64,000 nucleotides of DNA, from NCBI GenBank assembly GCA_003480425.1, contig QUJA01000004.1, forward strand, positions 1 to 64,000, in the 5' to 3' direction. This stretch comes from Firmicutes bacterium AM31-12AC (lineage in GTDB: Bacteria > Bacillota > Clostridia > Lachnospirales > Lachnospiraceae). The notes beneath the pieces were generated by a model. That model had not been told where the DNA came from. It ran no database searches and saw only the letters and a list, made by a program, of their open reading frames with translations. The translations under genes were made by a program, and so were the position numbers. Positions 27,888 through 39,177 of this stretch are shown one piece after another; the first letter of the stretch is position 1; each line of letters begins with the position of its first letter.

Positions 27888-29078
27888 ATGAAGAGAGAAT
27901 TAGAATTATATCTCCATATACCATTTTGTGTAAGAAAGTGTAATTATTGCGATTTCTTTTCTGCAAGTGGAACAAAAGAAGAATTAAATGCTTATGTTCA
28001 GGCTTTATGTAAAGAAATTAATCGTTATAAAGATTTTGCAAAAGAATATATAGTAAAGACGGTTTTCCTCGGAGGAGGAACACCGTCTCTTTTGACAGCA
28101 GATCAGATGAAACTAATTTTTGAAAATCTAAATCAAATTTTTACCATCGATCCTGTTGCAGAAATTACAATGGAGATGAATCCAGGAACTGTAAACATTG
28201 AAAAATTAAGAAGCTATAAACAGGCAGGTATCAATCGTGTGAGTATCGGATTGCAATCAACAGAAAATAAAGAATTGAAAATGTTGGGAAGAATTCATAC
28301 TTACGAAGATTTTTTAAATACATGGGAAGCTGTTGAACAAGTAGGATTTAAGAATAGAAATATTGATCTGATGTCAGCACTTCCTGGACAAACTTTAAAA
28401 AGCTGGGAAAATACACTGAGAAAAATTCTAACACTTAACCCTGAACACATTTCTGCATATAGTTTGATATTAGAAGAAGGAACGAACTTTTATGAGTGGT
28501 ATTGTAAAGGTCAATTTGATGCGGGTGACTGGAAACTTCCTTCCGAAGATGATGAATATACAATGGGAGAGATGACCATTCAAATGTTAGAAAGTTGTGG
28601 AATGCACCGCTACGAGATATCCAATTATGCATATCCGGGAAAAGAGTGTCGGCATAATCTTGGATACTGGGACAGAGTGGAATATCTTGGAATTGGTGCT
28701 GGTGCAGCCTCTCTGATTTCCATTCAAAATAAAAATACTTCAGAAATACAAGAACAAATCCGTTTCAATCATGTTAAGAATCGAGATAAATATATTCAAA
28801 CCATTAATCAAAAACAAGCGATTGAAATAGAACATGAATGCTTAACATTAGAAAATCAAATGGAAGAATTTATGTATTTGGGATTGAGAAAAACAGCTGG
28901 AATTTCAAAAAATAAGTTTCACAAGTTTTTTGGTAAAGAAATTGGGGAAGTTTATGGAAATATAATAAAAAGGTTGGAAGAAGATGAATTGATAATAAGT
29001 AAAGAAGATAATCTCATGCTTACTCACAGAGGAATGGATATCAGCAATTATGTATTATCTGAATTTTTACTTTCATAA
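27888..29078 (+). CDS. hemW: HemW-type radical SAM protein
   Basis: About 396 residues. The Fe-S/SAM motif CVRKCNYCDF, GGGTPSLL, GLQS and GRIHTYEDF are the HemN/HemW-family features, with the short N-terminus of HemW (heme chaperone) rather than coproporphyrinogen dehydrogenase HemN. The C-terminal winged-helix part (HRGMDISNYVLSEFLL) is present. Overlaps or abuts the lepA stop; ATG 27888 fits homologues beginning just before the LYLHIPFC motif, ATG 27876 is the alternative. lepA-hemW-hrcA order is common in Clostridia. Confidence 0.92.
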   Translation: MKRELELYLHIPFCVRKCNYCDFFSASGTKEELNAYVQALCKEINRYKDFAKEYIVKTVFLGGGTPSLLTADQMKLIFENLNQIFTIDPVAEITMEMNPGTVNIEKLRSYKQAGINRVSIGLQSTENKELKMLGRIHTYEDFLNTWEAVEQVGFKNRNIDLMSALPGQTLKSWENTLRKILTLNPEHISAYSLILEEGTNFYEWYCKGQFDAGDWKLPSEDDEYTMGEMTIQMLESCGMHRYEISNYAYPGKECRHNLGYWDRVEYLGIGAGAASLISIQNKNTSEIQEQIRFNHVKNRDKYIQTINQKQAIEIEHECLTLENQMEEFMYLGLRKTAGISKNKFHKFFGKEIGEVYGNIIKRLEEDELIISKEDNLMLTHRGMDISNYVLSEFLLS

Positions 29079-29099
29079 AATCAAATACTAATAAAAGTA

Positions 29100-29141
29100 A
29101 GAAAAACTTTGATTGTTTATGTTCAGAGTTTTTCTTTTTTA
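29100..29141 (+). terminator. Terminator after hemW
   Basis: AGAAAAACTTTGA (29100-29112) pairs with TCAGAGTTTTTCT (29123-29135) with one G-U pair, followed by a T6 run. Confidence 0.8.
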
Positions 29142-29190
29142 TAGAAATATATAATAAATTTTTATTTCTATAAAAAAATGATAAACAGTG

Positions 29191-29219
29191 TTGACAAACG
29201 GAAATCAAGGTGCTATCTT
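29191..29219 (+). promoter_or_regulatory. hrcA operon promoter
   Basis: TTGACA (29191-29196), 17-base spacer, TATCTT (29214-29219), immediately upstream of the CIRCE operator. Confidence 0.8.
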
Positions 29220-29234
29220 ATTACTTGTAAGGTG

Positions 29235-29261
29235 TTAGCACTCAAATAAGTGGAGTGCTAA
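29235..29261 (+). promoter_or_regulatory. CIRCE operator
   Basis: TTAGCACTC-N9-GAGTGCTAA, a perfect CIRCE inverted repeat and the binding site of HrcA. It begins about 9 bases after the predicted start site, so HrcA bound here would block hrcA-grpE-dnaK transcription until heat shock. Confidence 0.97.
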
Positions 29262-29289
29262 TAGCGAAGAGAGAGGAGGTTTTAAGAAG

Positions 29290-30345
29290 ATGGATATAGA
29301 ATTAACAGATAGACAACATATTATACTTAAAGCAATTATCCAGAATTATCTTGAAACCGGAGAGCCGGTAGGTTCAAGAACTCTTTCGAAATCAACCGAC
29401 TTGAATTTAAGTTCAGCAACAATTCGAAACGAGATGGCAGATTTAGAGGATATGGGATATATTTTCCAACCACATACTTCTGCCGGAAGAATTCCTTCGG
29501 ATAAAGGATATCGGTTATATGTAGATATGTTGATGGCCGATAAGGAACAAGAATTATCAGATTTGAAAAATGTTGTTTTAGAAAAATCTGATAAGGTTGA
29601 TAAAGTATTAAAACAAGCAGCGAGAGTACTTGCAAATAATACAAATTATGCAACCATGATTTCTGCTCCGATCAACCATAAGAATACATTGAAATTCATT
29701 CAATTATCACAGGTGGATCCAGAACAGATTGTTGCAGTTATTGTAATGACGGGAAATGTAATCAAAAACAAGATTATCGAAGTTGATGAAGAGTTAGGCA
29801 ATGAGACGATGCTAAAGTTGAATATGCTTCTGAACACTTCCCTCAATGGCATGTCTATTGAGGAAATTAACCTTGGGCTGATCGCCAGATTAAAAGATCA
29901 GGCAGGTATTCACAGTAAAGTAATCAGCGATGTGCTGGATGCTGTTGCAGATATTATTCATGTAGAAGATGATATGGAAATTTATACATGTGGTGCGACA
30001 AATATTTTTAAGTATCCGGAATTAAGCGATAAACAGAGTGCACAGGAAATAATAAGTGCCTTTGAGGAAAAACAACAGCTTGCAGAACTGGTTACAGAAA
30101 CTCTTTCAAATGAAGAGAATACAGGAATACAGGTTTATATTGGCGATGAAACTCCAGTCAAGACAATGAAAGATTGCAGTGTTGTAACAGCTACTTATGA
30201 GCTAGGTGAAGGAATGCGTGGAACAATCGGTATTATTGGTCCGAAGCGTATGGATTATGAACATGTAATGAAAACATTGCAGACATTGAAGAATGAACTG
30301 GACACTTTAAATCGTAGAGATTTAAGCGAACGGGATATAGAATAA
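29290..30345 (+). CDS. hrcA: Heat-inducible transcription repressor HrcA
   Basis: Represses chaperone genes by binding CIRCE; its folding depends on GroEL in the classic model. 351 residues, usual length. The N-terminal winged helix shows ILKAIIQNYLETGEPVGSRTL and LSSATIRNEMADLE; TSAGRIPSDKGYRLYVD follows, and a GAF-like C-terminal domain with GTIGIIGPKRMDY. AGGAGG is well spaced from the ATG. First gene after a perfect CIRCE, so self-regulated. Confidence 0.97.
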   Translation: MDIELTDRQHIILKAIIQNYLETGEPVGSRTLSKSTDLNLSSATIRNEMADLEDMGYIFQPHTSAGRIPSDKGYRLYVDMLMADKEQELSDLKNVVLEKSDKVDKVLKQAARVLANNTNYATMISAPINHKNTLKFIQLSQVDPEQIVAVIVMTGNVIKNKIIEVDEELGNETMLKLNMLLNTSLNGMSIEEINLGLIARLKDQAGIHSKVISDVLDAVADIIHVEDDMEIYTCGATNIFKYPELSDKQSAQEIISAFEEKQQLAELVTETLSNEENTGIQVYIGDETPVKTMKDCSVVTATYELGEGMRGTIGIIGPKRMDYEHVMKTLQTLKNELDTLNRRDLSERDIE

Positions 30346-30362
30346 AATTGGTGGAGGAAAAA

Positions 30363-30998
30363 ATGAGTCAGGAAGATATGGTAAAAGAAGCAGTAGAAGA
30401 GGCAAAAGCAAAAGCCACACAAACTGTTGAGGAAGAATCTGAAGAGGTAACAGAAGAGGCTGTTGAAGCTGATGGATCCGAAGAAGAAATTTTAGAAGAT
30501 GAAGCATTAGAAGAGACAGAAAAATCTGAGAAAAAATTATTTGGTAAAAAGAACAAGAAAGACAAGAAAGACGAAAAAATTGAAGAATTAACAGATCGTC
30601 TCACTCGTCAAATGGCTGAGTTTGATAACTTCCGCAAGCGTACAGATAAAGAGAAAAAACAGATGTACGAAATAGGAGCGAAAGATATCATAGATAAAAT
30701 TCTTCCAGTCGTGGACAATTTTGAACGCGGACTGGCAGCTGTGCCAGAGGAAGAAAAATCACATCCTTTCATGGAAGGGATGGATAAAATTTACAAACAG
30801 TTAATGACAACGCTCGGTGAAGCAGGCGTAAAACCAATCGAGGCTGTTGGTCAGGAATTCAATCCTGATTTTCACAATGCAGTTATGCACGTAGAAGATG
30901 AGGAAGTCGGCGAGAATATCGTCGTGGAAGAGTTCCAGAAGGGTTACACATATCGTGACAGTGTTGTAAGACACAGCATGGTAAAAGTAGCAAATTAG
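30363..30998 (+). CDS. grpE: Nucleotide exchange factor GrpE
   Basis: Releases ADP from DnaK. About 211 residues. A long acidic N-terminal tail (first 60 residues, Glu-rich) is followed by Lys-rich coil, then the GrpE helix RQMAEFDNFRKRTDKEKK and the beta-domain with NPDFHNAVMHVED and GYTYRDSVVRHSMVKVAN. GGAGG at 30353-30357 serves ATG 30363 rather than GTG 30348. Eighteen bases after hrcA. Confidence 0.96.
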   Translation: MSQEDMVKEAVEEAKAKATQTVEEESEEVTEEAVEADGSEEEILEDEALEETEKSEKKLFGKKNKKDKKDEKIEELTDRLTRQMAEFDNFRKRTDKEKKQMYEIGAKDIIDKILPVVDNFERGLAAVPEEEKSHPFMEGMDKIYKQLMTTLGEAGVKPIEAVGQEFNPDFHNAVMHVEDEEVGENIVVEEFQKGYTYRDSVVRHSMVKVAN

Positions 30999-31029
30999 AA
31001 GTAGTAAATCAGTAAATTTAGAATGATAA

Positions 31030-32913
<1,884 letters not shown>

Positions 32914-32945
32914 TAAAATGTATGACACATTTAAATAAACACATT

Positions 32946-33015
32946 GTGTTACTGTTTACAGATTTTGTAGACAGTAACACTTTATCTACGAAACCGGTCA
33001 AATGGTTTCGTAGAT
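32946..33015 (+). terminator. Two tandem hairpins between dnaK and dnaJ
   Basis: GTGTTACTGT (32946-32955) pairs perfectly with 32971-32980, and ATCTACGAAACC (32984-32995) with 33004-33015. T-tracts after both are short, so this may be a leaky terminator or RNA-stability element rather than a full stop. It would lower dnaJ relative to dnaK. Confidence 0.55.
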
Positions 33016-33022
33016 TTTCACG

Positions 33023-33051
33023 TTGCAATTTGTTGTAGTTTGTGGTAGATT
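33023..33051 (+). promoter_or_regulatory. Possible separate dnaJ promoter
   Basis: TTGCAA (33023-33028), 17-base spacer, TAGATT (33046-33051), placed directly after the tandem hairpins and about 50 bases before dnaJ. No CIRCE box is seen here. Confidence 0.45.
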
Positions 33052-33099
33052 GTAAACGTTTATGTAACTTAGTAAGAGAAATGAAAGGTAGTATAGATT

Positions 33100-34299
33100 A
33101 TGGCGGAATCAAAAAGAGATTACTACGAAGTGCTTGGCGTAAGCAAAGATGCAGATGATGCAGCAATCAAAAAAGCATATCGTGTTCTGGCAAAAAAATA
33201 TCATCCAGATATGAATCCTGGAGATGCTGAAGCTGAAAAGAAATTTAAAGAAGCTTCTGAGGCGTATGCCGTCCTCAGCGATGCAGATAAACGTCGTCAA
33301 TATGATCAGTTTGGTCATGCAGCATTTGAAGGCGGTGCAGGTGGAGCCGGCGGTGGATTTGGTGGCTTTGATTTTAATGGAGCTGATTTTGGAGATATCT
33401 TTGGAGATATCTTTGGAGATATTTTCGGTGGTGGCAGAAGAGGTGGTCGTGCCTCAAACAGTCCAATGAAAGGTGCAAATATCCGCAAGAGCATTCGAAT
33501 TACTTTTGAAGAGGCAATTTCCGGCTGTGAAAAAGAATTGGAATTAGTATTAAAGGATCCTTGTACTACATGTAACGGAACCGGTGCAAAACCTGGAACA
33601 TCTCCGGAAACATGTCCAAAATGTGGCGGTAAAGGTCAGGTTGTCTATTCGTCACAATCATTTTTTGGAACTGTGCAGAATGTGCAGACATGTCCAAATT
33701 GTAATGGAACGGGTAAAATTATTAAAGAAAAATGTTCTTCATGTCTTGGAACAGGATATACATCAAGCAAGAAAAAAATCCGAGTTACGATTCCTGCCGG
33801 TATCGACAATGGTCAAAGTGTGCGAATTCGTGAAAAAGGCGAACCAGGTGTAAATGGTGGTCCTAGAGGAGATTTACTTGTGGAAGTAAATGTATCTCGC
33901 CATCCTATTTTCCAGAGACAGGATATGCATATTTTCTCAACAGTTCCTATTTCATTCGCTCAGGCTGCTTTAGGAGCAGATATTCGCGTTCCTACTGTAG
34001 ATGGTGATGTTATTTATACAGTAAAACCTGGAACAAAAACAGATACTAAGGTTCGTTTAAAAGGAAAAGGAGTTCCTTCTTTACGAAATGCTCAGGTACG
34101 AGGTGATCATTATGTAACATTAGTGATTCAGACTCCTGAAAAACTTAGTGCTGAAGCAAAAGAAGCTTTGCGAAAATTCGATATGCTTTCCGGTAATACT
34201 TTAAAACAAGAGTCTGCAAATACGGATGCTACAGACAAGAATAAAGGGAAAAGCAAGAAAAAATTCATGGACAAAGTGAAAGAGGCCTTTGAGGAATAG
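33100..34299 (+). CDS. dnaJ: Co-chaperone DnaJ (Hsp40)
   Basis: 399 residues. J domain with the HPD motif ([11 protein letters not shown]), then a Gly/Phe-rich linker containing a triple GDIF repeat encoded by three 12-base units at 33391-33426. Four zinc-binding CxxCxGxG repeats follow ([32 protein letters not shown]) and then the two C-terminal beta-barrel domains. Stimulates DnaK ATPase. Stands 186 bases after dnaK beyond two hairpins. The Lys-rich C-terminal extension is longer than usual. Confidence 0.97.
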   Translation: MAESKRDYYEVLGVSKDADDAAIKKAYRVLAKKYHPDMNPGDAEAEKKFKEASEAYAVLSDADKRRQYDQFGHAAFEGGAGGAGGGFGGFDFNGADFGDIFGDIFGDIFGGGRRGGRASNSPMKGANIRKSIRITFEEAISGCEKELELVLKDPCTTCNGTGAKPGTSPETCPKCGGKGQVVYSSQSFFGTVQNVQTCPNCNGTGKIIKEKCSSCLGTGYTSSKKKIRVTIPAGIDNGQSVRIREKGEPGVNGGPRGDLLVEVNVSRHPIFQRQDMHIFSTVPISFAQAALGADIRVPTVDGDVIYTVKPGTKTDTKVRLKGKGVPSLRNAQVRGDHYVTLVIQTPEKLSAEAKEALRKFDMLSGNTLKQESANTDATDKNKGKSKKKFMDKVKEAFEE

Positions 34300-34311
34300 A
34301 GGAGACAAGTA

Positions 34312-34656
34312 ATGACATTAGAAGAATGTTACACATCATGTGGCGGTGATTATCAGGATGTGTTAAGAAGATTGCAGAGTGAAAACTTGATACGAAGATT
34401 TTTAGGCAAGTTTTTAGATGACAAAAGTTATGAGCAGTTGCATGAAAATTTGAATAATCAGAATTATTCAGAAGCCTTTCGTGCTGCACATACTTTGAAG
34501 GGTGTATGCCAGAATTTAGGACTCGGATATTTAAGCGAATCAAGTATTGCTGTAACAGAAGCTCTTCGTGACGGAAAACAGGATGTTACGGCTGAGATGT
34601 TAAAGAAATTAGATGAAGACTATCGGGTAACAGTTTTGGCAATTCAGTCATTATAA
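34312..34656 (+). CDS. Single-domain HPt phosphotransfer protein
   Basis: 114 residues, all helical, with the HPt signature around the phospho-accepting histidine in RAAHTLKGVCQNLGL. It follows dnaJ by 12 bases and may share its transcript. No kinase or receiver partner is adjacent, so its phosphorelay is unknown. The short GGAGAC ribosome binding site is adequate. Confidence 0.8.
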   Translation: MTLEECYTSCGGDYQDVLRRLQSENLIRRFLGKFLDDKSYEQLHENLNNQNYSEAFRAAHTLKGVCQNLGLGYLSESSIAVTEALRDGKQDVTAEMLKKLDEDYRVTVLAIQSL

Positions 34657-34671
34657 AGTGATTTCAATGAT

Positions 34672-34713
34672 AAAAACCATTGTTAGATTTAATGCTACCA
34701 GTGGTTTTTTTAT
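34672..34713 (+). terminator. Terminator after the HPt gene
   Basis: AAAAACCATTG (from 34672) pairs with CAGTGGTTTTT (to about 34709) with one G-U pair, followed by more T. An extended -10 TGATATAAT (34722-34730) for the next gene follows directly. Confidence 0.75.
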
Positions 34714-34769
34714 GCTCGTTGTGATATAATAAGGCAGATTATAAACCAACAGACGAGAGGAGATCAAGC

Positions 34770-35273
34770 ATGGAATTTTGGGATATTTATAATGAAAAGA
34801 AAGAAAAAACTGGTCAGACAATGAAAAGAAATGACTGGAATATGAAGCCAGATGAATTTCATTTAACCGTACTTGGAGTATTGCAAAGACCGGATGGACG
34901 ATATCTGATCACTCGTCGTCGTATGGATAAAGAATGGGCCGCAGGATGGTGGGAGGTTCCAGGCGGTGGAGTGAACGCAGGAGAGGAATCCAAGGATGCT
35001 ATAATAAGAGAAATTAAGGAAGAAACCGGTATTGATGTTTCCAACGCAGATGGTGGTTACGCTTTTTCTTATAAGCGCATCAACCCAGAAGAGAAAAATA
35101 ATTATTTCGTAGATATTTATAAATTTATTTTAGATTTTGACGATAAAGATATAAAAGTTCAAGATAAAGAAGTGTCAGAATTTTCAATTGCAACAATTGA
35201 TGAAGTAAAACAATATGCAAAACAAGGAATCTTTCTTCATTATGACAGTATACGTCAAATATTTGAAGATTAA
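34770..35273 (+). CDS. NUDIX hydrolase
   Basis: 167 residues. The complete Nudix box runs from GGGVNAGEES to REIKEETGI (G-x5-E-x7-REUxEExGU), which binds metal and hydrolyses a nucleoside diphosphate linked to another group. The N-terminal EFWDIYNEKKEKTG and the FHLTVLGVLQ strand resemble the isopentenyl-diphosphate isomerase-like/YfcD branch. Substrate unknown. Has its own promoter and AGGAG site. Confidence 0.88.
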   Translation: MEFWDIYNEKKEKTGQTMKRNDWNMKPDEFHLTVLGVLQRPDGRYLITRRRMDKEWAAGWWEVPGGGVNAGEESKDAIIREIKEETGIDVSNADGGYAFSYKRINPEEKNNYFVDIYKFILDFDDKDIKVQDKEVSEFSIATIDEVKQYAKQGIFLHYDSIRQIFED

Positions 35274-35325
35274 GATACAATGGCTTTATGCCATATATAT
35301 TTTTAAGAAAGTGTAGGTATATGAT

Positions 35326-36156
35326 ATGTCAGAAGAGACAAAGGCGCAGGGATGTTCAGAAGAGTCATGTGCTACTTGTGCACATGCAGATGGGTGCAGC
35401 AGTAAAAAAACTGATATGAGAGAACCGGCAAATCCATATTCAAGTGTGAAGCGTGTAATCGGTGTTGTTAGTGGAAAAGGCGGGGTTGGGAAATCTTTTG
35501 TAACAGCTTCGCTTGCACGTATGATGAGAGAAAAAGGCTATAATGTCGGTATCTTAGATGCTGATATTACAGGACCATCCATCCCAAAAATGTATGGTAT
35601 TCATGGGCAGGCTAAAGGAAGCGAAGAGGGAATCTTTCCGGCACTTGCAAAAGACGGAACTCGGATTATGTCTGTTAATCTTTTATTAGATGACGAAGAA
35701 GCTCCTGTTATTTGGAGGGGACCAATTATTGCAGGTGTTGTAAAACAGTTTTGGACAGATGTAATCTGGGATGATATTGATTATTTATTTGTAGATATGC
35801 CACCTGGAACAGGTGATGTTCCATTGACTGTATTTCAGTCATTCCCAGTTGACGGAATCGTAATTGTAACATCTCCACAGGACTTAGTTCAGATGATCGT
35901 AAAGAAAGCTTATGGTATGGCAAAACAAATGAACATACCAGTATTGGGTATTGTGGAAAATTATAGTTATGTTAAATGTCCGGATTGTGGTAAGGAAATC
36001 AAAATATTTGGAGAAAGTCATATAGATGAGATTGCAGAATCATATGGTGTGCCAGTATTAGGAAAGATGCCAATTGACACAAAAATGGCCGAAGCTGTTG
36101 AAGAAGAGCGTTTCTATGATATAACAAATCCGTATATAAAAGATATTGAACTTTAA
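35326..36156 (+). CDS. Mrp/NBP35-type P-loop ATPase, Fe-S cluster carrier
   Basis: 276 residues. The deviant Walker A GKGGVGKS is in VVSGKGGVGKSFVTA; DADITGPSIPKMYG, DMPPGTGDVPLTV and ENYSYVKCPDCGKE follow, the last holding the paired cysteines that bridge an Fe-S cluster in the dimer. The N-terminal tail is Cys-rich (CSEESCATCAHADGC), similar to the extra cluster site of NBP35. It is expected to assemble or carry Fe-S clusters. Single gene between two terminators. Confidence 0.9.
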   Translation: MSEETKAQGCSEESCATCAHADGCSSKKTDMREPANPYSSVKRVIGVVSGKGGVGKSFVTASLARMMREKGYNVGILDADITGPSIPKMYGIHGQAKGSEEGIFPALAKDGTRIMSVNLLLDDEEAPVIWRGPIIAGVVKQFWTDVIWDDIDYLFVDMPPGTGDVPLTVFQSFPVDGIVIVTSPQDLVQMIVKKAYGMAKQMNIPVLGIVENYSYVKCPDCGKEIKIFGESHIDEIAESYGVPVLGKMPIDTKMAEAVEEERFYDITNPYIKDIEL

Positions 36157-36176
36157 TTTTATTTACCAATCATTAT

Positions 36177-36221
36177 AAAAAGCATGGATTATTTCGATAA
36201 AGTTATAATCTATGCTTTTTT
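36177..36221 (+). terminator. Terminator after mrp
   Basis: AAAAAGCAT-GATTAT (36177-36192) pairs with ATAATC-ATGCTTTTTT (36205-36221), with a single mismatch-type interruption, ending in a T6 run. Confidence 0.85.
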
Positions 36222-36247
36222 ATTTCAATCAAAAATATTTTTAGGAC

Positions 36248-36276
36248 TTGCAATATACCATATGGGGGTATATAAT
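36248..36276 (+). promoter_or_regulatory. csoR-copA promoter with embedded CsoR operator
   Basis: TTGCAA (36248-36253), 17-base spacer, TATAAT (36271-36276). The spacer holds ATACCATATGGGGGTAT (36255-36271), the TACC-N4-GGGGGTA form of known CsoR copper operators. CsoR bound here would cover the space between -35 and -10 and be released by Cu(I). Confidence 0.85.
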
Positions 36277-36306
36277 CTTTGTAGAGATGTAAAGGAGATG
36301 ATATAT

Positions 36307-36612
36307 ATGGATGAAAAAAACGAATGCTGTTGCCATAAGACAAAAGAGCGTAGTGAAAAAGAATATAAAGATTTAATCAATCGACTAAGTAGAATAGAAG
36401 GTCAGATTCGTGGAATTAAAAGAATGGTAGAAGAGGATGCGTATTGTCCGGATATATTAATTCAGGTATCTGCGGCAAATGCAGCACTTAACAGCTTTAA
36501 TAAAGTACTCCTTTCGAATCATATTCGTACTTGCGTAGCAGATGATATACGTGCAGGTAAAGATGAAACGATAAATGAACTGGTAAATACATTACAGAAA
36601 TTGATGAAATGA
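36307..36612 (+). CDS. csoR: CsoR-family copper-sensing repressor
   Basis: About 101 residues, all-helical DUF156 fold. The Cu(I) ligand set Cys-His-Cys is present: Cys in DAYCPD, His and Cys in SNHIRTCV. LSRIEGQIRGIKRMVEED is the family signature. The N-terminus carries an added ECCCH cluster. ATG 36307 with AAGGAG 8 bases upstream is chosen over longer frames. A matching operator lies in its own promoter and copA follows, so it regulates itself and the exporter. Confidence 0.92.
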   Translation: MDEKNECCCHKTKERSEKEYKDLINRLSRIEGQIRGIKRMVEEDAYCPDILIQVSAANAALNSFNKVLLSNHIRTCVADDIRAGKDETINELVNTLQKLMK

Positions 36613-36650
36613 TTGAACAATGGATTTACAACAACGAGAGGTGAGAAGGT

Positions 36651-39170
36651 ATGGAACAATATAATATTACAGGAATGAGTTGTGCTGCCTGCAGTTCCAG
36701 AGTAGAGAAAGCAGTGTCTGCTGTTCCGGGTGTTACCAATTGTTCAGTGAGTTTACTTACAAATTCAATGGGTGTAGAAGGTACAGCATCCGCTGAAAAG
36801 ATAATTTCAGCAGTAGAAAATGTGGGATATGGGGCATCAAAAAAAGGAAGTGAAAAGGGGAAACATACTGTTGATAATGCAGACGACATTTTAAAAGACA
36901 GAGATACCCCGAAGCTACGGCAACGTCTTATTATATCCCTTTGTTTTTTAATTCCGCTCATGTACCTTTCTATGGGACACATGATGTGGAACTGGCCGCT
37001 TCCAACATGGCTTAATGGAAATCACATCGCAATGGGACTGATACAATTATTACTTACTATTGCAATTATGGTAATCAATCAAAAATTCTTTATCAGTGGT
37101 TTTAAAGGATTACTTCACAGAGCACCAAATATGGATACACTTGTCGCATTGGGATCCGGAGCATCTTTTGCGTATAGTACATTTGCATTATTTGCAATGA
37201 CAGATGCACAAATCCGTATGGATATGAATGCAGTAATGTCATGGATGCATGAATTTTATTTTGAATCTGCAGCCATGATTTTAACATTAATTACTGTAGG
37301 AAAGATGCTAGAATCACATTCGAAAGGAAAAACAACAGATGCATTAAAAAGCCTTATGAAACTCGCTCCTCAAAAGGCAGTTATTTTAGTTGATGGTGCA
37401 GAGCAGGAAGTATCCATTGATCAGGTAAAAAAAGGCGATATATTTGTTGTTCGTCCCGGAGAAAATATACCTGTAGATGGTATAATAATCAGTGGAAGTA
37501 GTGCAGTGAATGAATCAACTTTAACAGGAGAAAGCATCCCTGTAGACAAAGAAAAAGGAGATGCAATATCTGCTGCAACATTAAATCAATCTGGTTTTAT
37601 TACCTGTGAAGCAACAAGAGTCGGTGAAGATACAACGCTTTCTCAGATTATACAGATGGTTAGCGATGCGGCAGCCACGAAAGCTCCAATTGCTAAGATT
37701 GCTGATAAAGTATCTGGGATTTTTGTTCCAACAGTAATTAGCATTGCTATTATAACCACAATAATCTGGCTGTTTGCCGGACAAGATATCGGCTTTGCTT
37801 TAGCAAGAGGAATATCCGTTCTTGTAATTAGTTGTCCTTGTGCTCTTGGTCTTGCGACTCCGGTTGCTATTATGGTGGGAAATGGAATCGGAGCAAAAAA
37901 TGGAATCATGTTTAAAACGGCAGTTTCTTTGGAAGAAACCGGGAAAATTAACATAATTGCGTTGGATAAAACGGGAACCATTACATGTGGAGAACCACAC
38001 GTAACTGATATCATCACTGCTGATGGCATATCAGAAACCGAATTATTAGAAAAGGCAGCTGCACTGGAAGCAAAAAGTGAACACCCCCTTGCAAATGCAA
38101 TATTATCAGCAAGCAAAGAATATAGTATTTCGATTCAAAATGTAGAAGATTTCGAAGCTGTTCCAGGCAATGGATTAACAGCAAGATTAAACGGAAAACT
38201 CGTATTAGGCGGAAATGAAAAATTCATCAATTCTCATGCAATTATTTCTACAGACATAAAACGAAAGGCACAGACATTTGCAGAAGAAGGAAAAACACCT
38301 TTGTTTTTCTGCAGTGACAATCAATTTATTGGCATAATAGCTGTTGCAGATGTAATAAAGGAAGATAGTCCTCAAGCAGTAAAAGAATTGCAAAATATGG
38401 GGATTGAAGTTGTTATGTTGACTGGCGATAATGAACGAACAGCAAAGGCAATCGGAAAACAGGCAGGAGTCAACCGTGTTATAGCAGATGTATTTCCAAA
38501 CGAAAAAGAAGCAGTCATCCGCAAATTAAAACAACACGGAAAAGTCGCTATGGTAGGAGATGGAATTAATGACGCACCGGCATTGACACGAGCAGATGTT
38601 GGTATTGCAATTGGTGCAGGAACAGATATTGCTATTGATGCAGCGGATGTGGTATTGATGAAGAGTAAGCTGACAGACGTACCTGCTGCAATTCGAATGA
38701 GTAAGGCGACACTTCAAAATATTCATGAAAATCTATTTTGGGCATTCATTTATAATATAATTGGAATTCCATTAGCGGCAGGTTTATGGTATCCTGTTTT
38801 TGGGTGGAAATTAAATCCGATGTTTGGTGCAGCCGCTATGAGCTTATCAAGCTTTTGTGTGGTAACAAATGCGTTGCGACTAAATTTTGTAAATATTTAC
38901 GATGCAAGAAAAGATAAAAAAAAGAAACAAAAAAATAAAATAATAAAGGAGAAAAAAGAAATGAAGAAAACAATGAAAATCGAAGGAATGATGTGCGGAC
39001 ACTGCGAAGCAGCTGTAAAGAAAGCATTAGAGGCACTGGATGGGGTTGAGATGGCTGAGGTAAGTCACGATGCAGGAACTGCAATTGTTACTTTATCCGC
39101 AGATGTTTCAGATGAAATTTTAACAAAAGCAGTAGAAGATAAAGATTATAAAGTACTTTCTGTTGCGTAG
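36651..39170 (+). CDS. copA: Copper-exporting P1B-type ATPase, read-through to a CopZ-like domain
   Basis: 839 residues as read. An N-terminal HMA domain ([11 protein letters not shown]), eight expected membrane helices, actuator TGES, metal-site CPC in [12 protein letters not shown], phosphorylation site DKTGT, SEHP, and [10 protein letters not shown]. After the last helix comes a Lys-rich linker made of A-runs (38916-38950), then a second HMA domain, [11 protein letters not shown]. CopA usually ends near this linker. The other two frames stop at TAA 38936 and TAATAA 38941, so a one-base change in the A8 run would separate copA from copZ. Confidence 0.93.
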   Translation: MEQYNITGMSCAACSSRVEKAVSAVPGVTNCSVSLLTNSMGVEGTASAEKIISAVENVGYGASKKGSEKGKHTVDNADDILKDRDTPKLRQRLIISLCFLIPLMYLSMGHMMWNWPLPTWLNGNHIAMGLIQLLLTIAIMVINQKFFISGFKGLLHRAPNMDTLVALGSGASFAYSTFALFAMTDAQIRMDMNAVMSWMHEFYFESAAMILTLITVGKMLESHSKGKTTDALKSLMKLAPQKAVILVDGAEQEVSIDQVKKGDIFVVRPGENIPVDGIIISGSSAVNESTLTGESIPVDKEKGDAISAATLNQSGFITCEATRVGEDTTLSQIIQMVSDAAATKAPIAKIADKVSGIFVPTVISIAIITTIIWLFAGQDIGFALARGISVLVISCPCALGLATPVAIMVGNGIGAKNGIMFKTAVSLEETGKINIIALDKTGTITCGEPHVTDIITADGISETELLEKAAALEAKSEHPLANAILSASKEYSISIQNVEDFEAVPGNGLTARLNGKLVLGGNEKFINSHAIISTDIKRKAQTFAEEGKTPLFFCSDNQFIGIIAVADVIKEDSPQAVKELQNMGIEVVMLTGDNERTAKAIGKQAGVNRVIADVFPNEKEAVIRKLKQHGKVAMVGDGINDAPALTRADVGIAIGAGTDIAIDAADVVLMKSKLTDVPAAIRMSKATLQNIHENLFWAFIYNIIGIPLAAGLWYPVFGWKLNPMFGAAAMSLSSFCVVTNALRLNFVNIYDARKDKKKKQKNKIIKEKKEMKKTMKIEGMMCGHCEAAVKKALEALDGVEMAEVSHDAGTAIVTLSADVSDEILTKAVEDKDYKVLSVA
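38961..39170 (+). CDS. copZ: CopZ-like copper chaperone domain, possibly a separate gene
   Basis: 69 residues from ATG 38961: [19 protein letters not shown] with the Cu(I)-binding CxxC, then a complete ferredoxin-like HMA fold. It has its own ribosome binding site AAAGGAG (38946-38951 area) at good spacing, directly after TAATAA in another frame. So it can be made alone even if it is also joined to CopA. It would carry Cu(I) to the exporter. Confidence 0.6.
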   Translation: MKKTMKIEGMMCGHCEAAVKKALEALDGVEMAEVSHDAGTAIVTLSADVSDEILTKAVEDKDYKVLSVA

Positions 39171-39177
39171 ATTGTAA

